Assembly: GCF_011193355.1 (NCBI RefSeq)
Contig: NZ_CP049780.1
Location: 3,278,169-3,342,168 of the forward strand
Origin: Streptomyces sp. JB150
GTDB lineage: Bacteria > Actinomycetota > Actinomycetes > Streptomycetales > Streptomycetaceae
Direction of reading: 5' to 3'
Length of the DNA stretch: 64,000 bases
Shown here: piece after piece, positions 57,901-64,000 of the stretch
How the letters are laid out: each line of letters begins with the position of its first letter
How positions within the stretch are numbered: position 1 is the first letter of the stretch
Program-made: the position numbers and the translations under genes
The notes under the pieces: generated by a model
Database searches by the model: none
What the model saw: the letters and a program-made list of their open reading frames with translations, nothing else
Told to the model about the DNA's origin: nothing

Positions 57901-57920
57901 TACACCCCGCGGATGTCCTC

Positions 57921-58940
57921 ATGAACTCTCACGTGTCGTACCAGCAGCTTCCCGTGATCGATCTGTCCGATGCCCATGCCGGGCCCGGGGCGCGGGCGGC
58001 TTTCCGTGACCGGTTGCACGCGGCCGCCCGGGACGTGGGCTTCTTCCAGCTCGTCGGGCACGGGGTCACCGAGGAGGAGACGGAGGCGTTGCTGTCGGCC
58101 ATGCGGCGGTTCTTCGCGCTGCCGGAGGCGGAGCGGGTGGCGCTGGACAACGTGAACTCGCCGCACTTCCGCGGCTACACGCGCGTCGGTGACGAGCGCA
58201 CCGGCGGTGCGCGGGACTGGCGGGACCAGCTGGACATCGGGGCGGAGCGGCCGGTGCGGGTGCCCGGGCCGGGTGAGCCGGCGTACTGGTGGCTGCAGGG
58301 GCCGAACCAGTGGCCGGCGGCGCTGCCCGAGCTGCGGACGGCCGCGCTGGCGTGGATCGACCGGCTGAGCGGGGTCGCGGAGCGGCTGCTGCACGAGCTG
58401 CTGGCGGCGATCGGGGCGCCCGCCGACTTCTACGACCCGATCTTCGGGGAGCACGCGCATCCGCATCTGAAGCTGGTGCGGTATCCGGGGAGCGCGGTGG
58501 ACGGCGCCGAGCAGGGGGTGGGCGCGCACAAGGACTACGGGTTCCTCACGCTGCTGCTGCAGGACGGGGTGGGCGGGCTCCAGGTGCAGCGGGAGGACGG
58601 GCTGTTCCATGACGTGCCGCCGGTTGCCGGGGCGTTCGTGGTGAACTTGGGCGAGCTGCTGGAGGTGGCCACCAACGGCTATCTGGTGGCCACGAACCAC
58701 CGGGTCGTGTCGCCGCCGGGGGCCACGGAGCGGTTCTCCGTGCCGTTCTTCTACAACCCGCGGCTGGACGCGCGGGTCGAGCCGCTGCCGTTCCCACATG
58801 CCTCGGCCGCGCGGGGCGTGACCGACGATCCGGCGAATCCGCTGTTCGCGGAGTACGGCTTCAACGAGCTGAAGGGCAAGCTGCGGGCGCATCCGCTGGT
58901 GGCCGAGCGGCATCACGCGGGGCTGCTGAGCCCCGCGTGA
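57921..58940 (+). CDS. Isopenicillin N synthase-family Fe(II)/2-oxoglutarate-type oxygenase
   Basis: The 339-residue protein has the DIOX_N region ([24 protein letters not shown]) and the double-stranded beta-helix with iron ligands H203-x-D205 ([15 protein letters not shown]) and H260 (VATNHRVV), and R271-x-S273 for the co-substrate carboxylate. The family includes isopenicillin N synthase and many 2OG oxygenases; no beta-lactam genes are near, so a 2OG oxygenase with unknown substrate is most likely. No ribosome binding site precedes ATG 57921. Expression is probably governed by the 490-bp leader described at 57397-57900. Confidence 0.9.
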   Translation: MNSHVSYQQLPVIDLSDAHAGPGARAAFRDRLHAAARDVGFFQLVGHGVTEEETEALLSAMRRFFALPEAERVALDNVNSPHFRGYTRVGDERTGGARDWRDQLDIGAERPVRVPGPGEPAYWWLQGPNQWPAALPELRTAALAWIDRLSGVAERLLHELLAAIGAPADFYDPIFGEHAHPHLKLVRYPGSAVDGAEQGVGAHKDYGFLTLLLQDGVGGLQVQREDGLFHDVPPVAGAFVVNLGELLEVATNGYLVATNHRVVSPPGATERFSVPFFYNPRLDARVEPLPFPHASAARGVTDDPANPLFAEYGFNELKGKLRAHPLVAERHHAGLLSPA

Positions 58941-58956
58941 CGCCGCCCGCGGCGGC

Positions 58957-60057
58957 TCAGTGCGCGATGTCCGCGTAGCCCTCGATCTCGCGCGGGTCGC
59001 GCGGGCCGGGGCCGATGTAGCGGGCGGAGGGGCGCACGAGGCGGCCGGTGCGCTTCTGTTCCAGGATGTGCGCCGACCAGCCGGCGGTGCGGGCGCAGGT
59101 GAACATCGAGGTGAACATGTGCGCGGGGACCTCGGCGAAGTCGAGGACGATGGCGGCCCAGAACTCGACGTTGGTGGCGAGGACGCGGTCGGGGCGGCGG
59201 GCGTGGAGCTCGGCCAGGGCCGCCTTCTCCAGGGCTTCGGCGACCTCGAAGCGCGGGGCGCCGAGTTCCCGCGCGGTGCGGCGCAGGACGCGGGCGCGGG
59301 GGTCCTCGGCGCGGTAGACGCGGTGGCCGAAGCCCATCAGGCGCTCGCCCTTGTCGAGGGTCTTCCTGACGTACGCCTCGGCGTCCCCGGTGCGTTCGAT
59401 CTCCTCGATCATGTGCAGGACGCGGGAGGGCGCGCCGCCGTGGAGGGGGCCGGACATGGCGCCGACGGCGCCGGAGAGGGCGGCGGCGACGTCGGCTCCG
59501 GTGGAGGCGATGACGCGGGCGGTGAAGGTGGAGGCGTTCATGCCGTGCTCGGCGGCGGAGGTCCAGTAGGCGTCGACGGCGGCGACGTGCTTGGGGTCGG
59601 GCTCGCCGCGCCAGCGGATCATGAAGCGTTCGACGACGGACCGGGCCTTGTCGATCTCGCGCTGCGGGACCATGGGCAGGCCCTGGCCGCGGGCGGACTG
59701 GGCGACGTAGGACAGGGCCATGACGGCGGCGCGGGCGAGGTCCTCGCGGGCCTGTTCGGCGTCGATGTCGAGGAGGGGTTTCAGGCCCCAGACGGGGGCG
59801 AGCATGGCGAGCGCGGACTGGACGTCGACGCGGATGTCGCCGGAGTGCACGGGGATGGGGAACGGCTCGGCGGGCGGGAGGCCGGGGTTGAAGGCGCCGT
59901 CGACGAGCAGGCCCCAGACGTTGCCGAAGGAGACGTGACCGACCAGGTCCTCGATGTCGACTCCCCGGTACCTGAGGGCGCCGCCCTCCTTGTCCGGTTC
60001 GGCGATCTCCGTCTCGAACGCGACGACTCCTTCGAGTCCGGGTACGAAGTCGGACAT
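58957..60057 (-). CDS. Citrate synthase (type II-like family)
   Basis: ATG 60057 with GAGGAG 8 bases upstream gives 366 residues. Citrate synthase landmarks are present: [27 protein letters not shown], a catalytic His in [33 protein letters not shown] with the second His, and a catalytic Asp region [41 protein letters not shown]. It condenses oxaloacetate with acetyl-CoA, or propionyl-CoA in methylcitrate-type members. As I recall this is SCO4388-like, a second citrate synthase. It is divergent from pdxH across 315 bp. Confidence 0.94.
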   Translation of the reverse strand: MSDFVPGLEGVVAFETEIAEPDKEGGALRYRGVDIEDLVGHVSFGNVWGLLVDGAFNPGLPPAEPFPIPVHSGDIRVDVQSALAMLAPVWGLKPLLDIDAEQAREDLARAAVMALSYVAQSARGQGLPMVPQREIDKARSVVERFMIRWRGEPDPKHVAAVDAYWTSAAEHGMNASTFTARVIASTGADVAAALSGAVGAMSGPLHGGAPSRVLHMIEEIERTGDAEAYVRKTLDKGERLMGFGHRVYRAEDPRARVLRRTARELGAPRFEVAEALEKAALAELHARRPDRVLATNVEFWAAIVLDFAEVPAHMFTSMFTCARTAGWSAHILEQKRTGRLVRPSARYIGPGPRDPREIEGYADIAH

Positions 60058-60372
60058 CAGGCGGCTCCTCGTGATGTGTACGACGGGTGGGTGGGACGGC
60101 GTGCGGGGTGTGGGCGGTACGACGGTGATGGGCCGGCTCGGGTGTGGCCCGCGGGGTGGGTGAGCGCCGCGAGGATCCACGGCCTGGGCTGGCTCGCGGT
60201 CCCGAACGTTCACTCGGGTCATGCCCCGTCGGCCTGGTGGTCACCCCACCGGGCCGGCATCTGCACGATATCCCTGGGTGTCAACCCTGGGGAGGTTTCG
60301 CGGCACTCAGTGCCACGCAGTGACGAAGGACACCGTGGCGGGGTGCCCCGGGGCATACGGCAAGATGACCGG
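60058..60372. promoter_or_regulatory. Divergent citrate synthase/pdxH regulatory region with flanked -35
   Basis: Facing the citrate synthase gene, TTGACA (60284-60279) sits exactly between two direct copies of CCCAGGG (60291-60285 and 60278-60272), an operator-like arrangement; a matching -10 is not clear. Facing pdxH, CAAGAT (60361-60366) ends 6 bases before its GTG. Nothing else is seen in the 315 bp. Confidence 0.45.
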
Positions 60373-61062
60373 GTGACCGAGCATGACGCCGTTCCCGCCG
60401 TCCCGCACGAGCCCGTCCCCGACCCGTCGGTGATGCGCAAGCACTATCGCGAGGAGGGGCTGGCCGAGGCCGATCTCGCGGCGACGCCCGTGCGGCAGTT
60501 CGCGCGGTGGTTCCGGCAGGCCGCGACGGAGGGGCGGCTGTTCGAGCCGAACGCGATGGTCGTCTCGACGGCCGACGCGCAGGGGCGGCCGAGTTCCCGC
60601 ACGGTGCTGCTGAAGCAGTTCGACGAGCAGGGCTTCGTCTTCTACACCAACTACGACTCCCGCAAGGCCCGTGAGCTGGCGGAGAACCCGCAGGTGTCGT
60701 TGCTGTTCCCCTGGTATCCGATGGCGCGGCAGGTGATCGTCACGGGCGTGGCGCGGCGTACCGGGCGGGACGAGACGGCCGCGTACTTCCGGAGCCGGCC
60801 GCACGGTTCGCAGCTGGGGGCGTGGGCGAGCGCGCAGTCCTCGGTGATCGGCTCGCGTGCGGAGCTGGAGGCCGCGTACGCCGAGCTGGAGGCCCGTTAT
60901 CCGGAGGGTGAGCGGGTGCCGGTGCCGCCGCACTGGGGCGGGTTCCGGGTGGTGCCGTCGTCGGTGGAGTTCTGGCAGGGGCGGGAGAACCGGCTGCACG
61001 ACCGGCTGCGGTACGTGGCGGAGCCGGGCGGGGGCTGGCGGGTGGAGCGGCTCAGTCCCTGA
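60373..61062 (+). CDS. pdxH: Pyridoxine/pyridoxamine 5'-phosphate oxidase
   Basis: The 229-residue protein is a canonical Pdx[98 protein letters not shown], and C-terminal [20 protein letters not shown] with VERLSP. It oxidises PNP or PMP to pyridoxal 5'-phosphate with FMN. GTG 60373 has no ribosome binding site; CAAGAT lies 6 bases upstream, so a leaderless transcript is likely. A paralogue is at 11171-11833. Confidence 0.95.
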   Translation: MTEHDAVPAVPHEPVPDPSVMRKHYREEGLAEADLAATPVRQFARWFRQAATEGRLFEPNAMVVSTADAQGRPSSRTVLLKQFDEQGFVFYTNYDSRKARELAENPQVSLLFPWYPMARQVIVTGVARRTGRDETAAYFRSRPHGSQLGAWASAQSSVIGSRAELEAAYAELEARYPEGERVPVPPHWGGFRVVPSSVEFWQGRENRLHDRLRYVAEPGGGWRVERLSP

Positions 61063-61084
61063 CGGGTGCCCGGGCAGACACCCC

Positions 61085-61642
61085 CTAGTAGCCGCCCCAC
61101 AGGTACACCGTGCGGTGGCCGTCGAGGAGGGTGGTCAGGCGGGCCTGGAACGTGTCGCTGAGGTCGGGCCAGTTCCAGAACTCGAAGCCGAGGTGGGCGA
61201 AGGCCAGGGGGCGGTCGTCCCACGTCCAGTCGGGTACGGCGACGGGTGCGGCGCAGACCGGGCAGGCGACGGTGGCGGAGCCGGCGTCGTGCCAGGTCCG
61301 CATGGCGTCGTGGAAGCGGGGCCACAGCGTGTCGTCGAGTGGCGTGACCGCCCTGCAGCGCGGGCAGACGGCCGCGTCCGGAAGGTCGGCTCCGCTGGTG
61401 AAGCCGGTGCGCCCGGTGTGGACGGCGAGCCCGTCGGAGGGCGGCCGGTCCCAGTCGTCGTCCACGGCCCGCTCCCAGTGCGGGCCGGGCGGGTGGCCGA
61501 GGGGCCGGCCGGGGACGCACGGCGTGCGTTCGGCGAGTACGACGCCCTCGGCGGCGAGCCAGGCCGTGACGCGGGTGGCGAGCCGTGCGGCGTCGGTGGT
61601 GGTCGCGTCGAGGTCGGCGATCACCTGGAACCGGTCTCCCAT
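61085..61642 (-). CDS. Conserved protein with zinc-ribbon-like CxxC pairs
   Basis: The 185-residue protein has CPRC (AAVCPRCRAVTPL) and CPVC (VACPVCAAPVAV) about 43 residues apart, which can make a zinc site, and aromatic-rich segments DWTWDDRPLAFAHLGFEFWNWPDLS. I do not recognise a function. Its ATG starts 2 bases after the TetR stop, so it is the last gene of the acyl-CoA operon. Confidence 0.75.
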   Translation of the reverse strand: MGDRFQVIADLDATTTDAARLATRVTAWLAAEGVVLAERTPCVPGRPLGHPPGPHWERAVDDDWDRPPSDGLAVHTGRTGFTSGADLPDAAVCPRCRAVTPLDDTLWPRFHDAMRTWHDAGSATVACPVCAAPVAVPDWTWDDRPLAFAHLGFEFWNWPDLSDTFQARLTTLLDGHRTVYLWGGY

Positions 61643-61644
61643 GG

Positions 61645-62247
61645 TCAGTCCAGCGCCCCGTCGAGCAGTGCCGCCCACTGGGCCACGACGCGGTCGCGGC
61701 GCGCGGCGTCGTCGGTGAGGAGGTTGGCGAGGCCGAGGCCGCGGGCCATGTCGAGCAGGCCCTGCACGGTCTCGCGGACGCCGGGGCGGGTCTCGTCGGC
61801 GCCGAGGAGGTCGACGGCGATGCGGTGGGTCTCGCGGCCGACGCGGGCTTCGAGTTCGGTGACGCGGGGCCGCAGTTGTGCCTCGTTGGACGCGGCGACC
61901 CACAGGTGGAGGGCGGCGCGGAAGAGGGGGCCGGTGTACAGGTCGACGAGGGCGGCGACGACGGCCCGGCGGTCGCCGGCGGCGCCCTCGGGGAAGAGGG
62001 CGCGCAGGGCGCCGGAGCGTTCCTCGGCGACGTACTCGACGGCGGCGGTGAACAGGTCCTCGCGGGTGGGGAAGTGGTGCTGGGCGGCACCGCGGGAGAC
62101 GCCGGCGCGTTCGGCGACGACGGAGACCGTGGACCCGGCCCAGCCGTGCTCGGCGAGGCAGGCCACGGCGGCGGCCAGCAGCCGCTGCCGGGTGGCGCGG
62201 CTGCGGTCCTGCTTGGGGACACGGTCGACTGTCGTCACAGCACTCAT
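61645..62247 (-). CDS. TetR-family regulator of the acyl-CoA catabolic operon
   Basis: The 200-residue protein has a TetR helix-turn-helix at residues about 16-62 (RATRQRLLAAAVACLAEHGWAGSTVSVVAERAGVSRGAAQHHF). It follows the enoyl-CoA hydratase gene by 4 bases and precedes the zinc-ribbon gene by 2, so it is embedded in the operon and probably controls it in response to an acyl-CoA (inference from context). Confidence 0.92.
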   Translation of the reverse strand: MSAVTTVDRVPKQDRSRATRQRLLAAAVACLAEHGWAGSTVSVVAERAGVSRGAAQHHFPTREDLFTAAVEYVAEERSGALRALFPEGAAGDRRAVVAALVDLYTGPLFRAALHLWVAASNEAQLRPRVTELEARVGRETHRIAVDLLGADETRPGVRETVQGLLDMARGLGLANLLTDDAARRDRVVAQWAALLDGALD

Positions 62248-62251
62248 TCCG

Positions 62252-62986
62252 TCACAGCACCCATTCGGGATCCCGTCGTTCCAGGAAGGCCGTCATGCCC
62301 TCGCGGGCCTCCGGGGAGGCGAACAGCCCGGCCGAGAGCGCGGTCACACCGGCCGCGTCCCGCTCGAAGGCTTCCAGCACCCTAGCCGTGAGCAGCCGTT
62401 TCGTCTCGGCGAGGGCCTGGGGCGAGGAGCGGCGCAGCCCGTCGAGGACGGGGGCGAGGACGTCGTCGACGTCGTCGCCGGCCGCGGTGATCAGGCCGAT
62501 GCGGGCGGCTTCGGCGGCGTCGAGGCGTTCCCCGGTGAGGCAGTAGCGGGTGAGGGCACGCGGGTCGGTGCGGGGCAGCAGCGGCAGGGAGATCACCGCG
62601 GGGGCGACGCCGATGCGTACCTCGGTGAACGCGAAGGTGGCGGTGTGGGAGGCGGCGGAGATGTCGCAGGCGGCGAGCAGCCCGAGGCCGCCCGCGCGGA
62701 CGTGTCCGGTGACGCGGGCGACGACCGGTTTGGGCAGGGCGACGAGGTGGCGCAGGAGGGCGACGAGGGCGTCGGGGCCGGGTGGGTCGCGCAGGTCGGC
62801 GCCGGCGCTGAAGGTGGTGCCGGTGTGGGTGAGGACGACCGCGCGGACGCCGGTGTCCTCGGCGCAGGCGGTGAGCGCGTCGGCCAGTTCGCCGACGAGG
62901 GCCGCGGAGAGCGCGTTGCGGTGGTGCGGGGCGTCGAGGGTGAGGGTTTCGATGCCGCGGGCGCGGGTGCGGGTGACCGAGGTCAT
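62252..62986 (-). CDS. Enoyl-CoA hydratase/isomerase-family protein
   Basis: ATG 62986 overlaps the stop of the upstream ligase remnant (ATGA). The 244-residue crotonase-fold protein shows DAPHHRNALSAALVGELADAL, the oxyanion segment TTFSAGADLRDPPGP, and KPVVARVTGHVRAGGLGLLAACDISAAS. The usual catalytic Glu around the second region is replaced in part (VRIGVAPAVISLPLLPR holds no Glu at the common place), so the reaction may not be plain hydration. It belongs to the acyl-CoA operon. Confidence 0.9.
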   Translation of the reverse strand: MTSVTRTRARGIETLTLDAPHHRNALSAALVGELADALTACAEDTGVRAVVLTHTGTTFSAGADLRDPPGPDALVALLRHLVALPKPVVARVTGHVRAGGLGLLAACDISAASHTATFAFTEVRIGVAPAVISLPLLPRTDPRALTRYCLTGERLDAAEAARIGLITAAGDDVDDVLAPVLDGLRRSSPQALAETKRLLTARVLEAFERDAAGVTALSAGLFASPEAREGMTAFLERRDPEWVL

Positions 62987-63488
62987 GTCCGCTCCCTGAG
63001 TTCGCGGCGCAGGATCTTGCCGGAGGCGGCGCGGGGCACGGTGTCGGTGAAGGTGACCTGGCGGACGCGTTTGTAGGGGGCGACGCGTTCGGCGACGTAC
63101 ATCATGATCTCTCCTTCGGAGAGGTGCCCCGCGTCCGGGCGGCGCACCACGTACGCGCGGGGGACCTGCGCGCGAACTCCTCGGCGGTGGCGAGCGGGTG
63201 TGCGGTGGTGACGGCGGCGCCCGCGCGGGTGGCGGCGTAGAAGGCGAGGGGGAAGGCGAGGGTGTTGGGGCTGTGCAGGGCGACGACATCGCCCTTGCGG
63301 ACGCCCGTCTCGGCGAGCGCGGCGGCGATGCGGCGGTGGAAGCGGTCCACCTGCTCGTAGGAGAGGGTGGTGCCGTCGGTGCCGTCGATCTGCGCGGGGG
63401 CGTCGCCGAACTCGGCGGCGCGGCCCAGGACCGCTTCGTGGATGGGCAGGTTCACGGGCGGGACGTCTGCGTACTCGCTGCGGAACAT
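62983..63488 (-). pseudogene. Acyl-CoA synthetase (AMP-binding) gene with large internal deletion and frameshift
   Basis: From ATG 63488 the first 107 residues (MFRSEYADVPPVNLPIHEAV ... HPLATAEEFAR) are the start of a 4-coumarate:CoA-ligase-like enzyme. At about 63168-63174 the frame shifts and the sequence jumps to the enzyme's last ~60 residues (QVPRAYVVRRPDAG, EGEIMMYVAERVAPYKRVRQV, AASGKILRREL) in another frame, ending at TGA 62983-62985. The adenylation core with the P-loop SGTTGxPKG and all of the middle is missing, about 1 kb in a normal gene. The first frame ends at 63102. It is between the acyl-CoA dehydrogenase and enoyl-CoA hydratase genes. A deletion is more likely than a small functional gene; an assembly error cannot be ruled out. 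Confidence 0.88.
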
Positions 63489-63539
63489 CGCGGTTCCTCC
63501 TCGCGCGGGGGCGGGTGCCCGTACGGCCTCGGTACGGGC

Positions 63540-64000
63540 TCAGTACGACTTCGGCAGACCGAGGGTCTGGTGGGAGACGTAGTTCAGGATCATTTCCCGG
63601 CTCACCGGTGCGATACGGGCCACGCGCGCGGCCGTGACGAGGGAGGCGAGGCCGAACTCACGGGTGAGGCCGTTGCCGCCGAGGGTGTGCACGGCCTGGT
63701 CGACGGCTTTGGCGCAGGCCTCGCCGGCGGCGTACTTGGCCATGTTCGCGGCCTCGCCGGCGCCGGTGTCGTCGCCCGTGTCGTAGAGGCGGGCCGCCTT
63801 CTGCATCATCAGGCGGGCCAGTTCCAGCTCGATGTGCGACTGGGCGAGGGGGTGGGCGATGGCCTGGTGGGCGCCGATCGGGGCCTTCCAGACGGTGCGG
63901 TCGCGGGCGTACTCGACGGCCTTGGCGACGGCGTACCGGCCCATGCCGATCGCGAACGCGGCCGTCATGATCCGCTCGGGGTTGAGTCCGGCGAAGAGCT
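63540..64000 (-). CDS. Acyl-CoA dehydrogenase, C-terminal part (continues beyond the window)
   Basis: The frame is open through the right edge. The visible ~152 residues are the C-terminal helical domain: LFAGLNPERIMTAAFAIGMGRYAVAKAVEYA, then QAIAHPLAQSHIELELARLMMQKAA, DQAVHTLGGNGLTREFGL and ILNYVSHQTLGLPKSY. GGNG and the arginine region bind FAD and CoA in the family. It oxidises an acyl-CoA to the enoyl-CoA and would be the first gene seen of the catabolic operon; the ligase remnant starts 51 bases downstream. Confidence 0.93.
   Translation of the reverse strand, partial: LFAGLNPERIMTAAFAIGMGRYAVAKAVEYARDRTVWKAPIGAHQAIAHPLAQSHIELELARLMMQKAARLYDTGDDTGAGEAANMAKYAAGEACAKAVDQAVHTLGGNGLTREFGLASLVTAARVARIAPVSREMILNYVSHQTLGLPKSY

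Noticed and set aside
1..64000. tRNA genes, CRISPR arrays, insertion sequences, integrases or prophage genes
   Set aside because: No T-loop consensus with acceptor pairing, no regularly spaced identical repeats with unique spacers, and no transposase or integrase motifs were seen; the only array (23290-23448) is contiguous and degenerate.

Overview
The window is about 73% G+C by eye, has strong third-position G/C bias and GTG starts, and carries gene families typical of Streptomyces: XRE/DUF397 pairs, AfsK/AfsR/AfsS, a DmdR1-type iron repressor, FO synthase for coenzyme F420, mycothiol-related and LAxTG proteins. It looks like core chromosome. The gene content matches the S. coelicolor SCO4385-SCO4444 interval as I remember it, with the afsK-to-ADP-ribosylglycohydrolase block apparently in the opposite orientation. 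No tRNA, rRNA, insertion sequence, prophage or CRISPR array was seen.

0-14 kb: the 3' part of an ArsR-type regulator, a glutathione peroxidase, a MerR regulator with a MerR-style promoter, the Scr2/Scr1 (DUF397/XRE) pair, a GPP34 protein, a large membrane-anchored D-alanyl-D-alanine carboxypeptidase behind an ECF-type promoter, a polytopic membrane protein, a sodium:solute symporter, a PNPOx-family protein, a divergent LysE/Lrp pair, a TetR regulator and a VOC protein. 14-31 kb: AfsK kinase, a secreted protein, AfsS and AfsR (the phosphorylation cascade controlling secondary metabolism), an I42-like lipoprotein, an F420-dependent LLM oxidoreductase next to FO synthase FbiC, an L,D-transpeptidase-like protein lacking its cysteine, an AraC/DUF2000 pair, DUF2165, an ADP-ribosylglycohydrolase, and an ATP-binding/XRE/DUF397 triad.

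31-53 kb: a flavin monooxygenase, a membrane protein, an LAxTG surface protein, MFS/GlxA divergent genes, paired inverted DnaA boxes, an RsbW-like ATPase, an EF-hand protein, a STAS antagonist, an ECF-like sigma factor coupled to a zinc-anti-sigma/MDMPI fusion, PurU, an amino-acid-type binding lipoprotein, a proline-rich membrane protein with TQY(I/L)PPV repeats, an NsdA-like regulator, a prim-pol-like protein, an ABC exporter and an alpha/beta hydrolase with Ala at the nucleophile position. 53-64 kb: DmdR1, a SIS-domain protein resembling NagS behind a DasR-type operator, a PAS/GAF protein, RidA, an unusual structured leader with two mini-ORFs ahead of an IPNS-family oxygenase, citrate synthase, PdxH, and a TetR-controlled acyl-CoA catabolic operon whose acyl-CoA ligase gene has lost its middle.

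Two themes stand out. One is signal transduction on secondary metabolism and nutrient status: Scr1/2, AfsK-AfsR-AfsS, iron through DmdR1, amino sugars through DasR/NagS. The other is RNA-level control: many genes appear leaderless, afsS has a 22-bp leader hairpin, and the 57.4-57.9 kb region looks like an undescribed attenuator-type leader. No search could be run, so family names rest on recognised motifs and neighbourhood.
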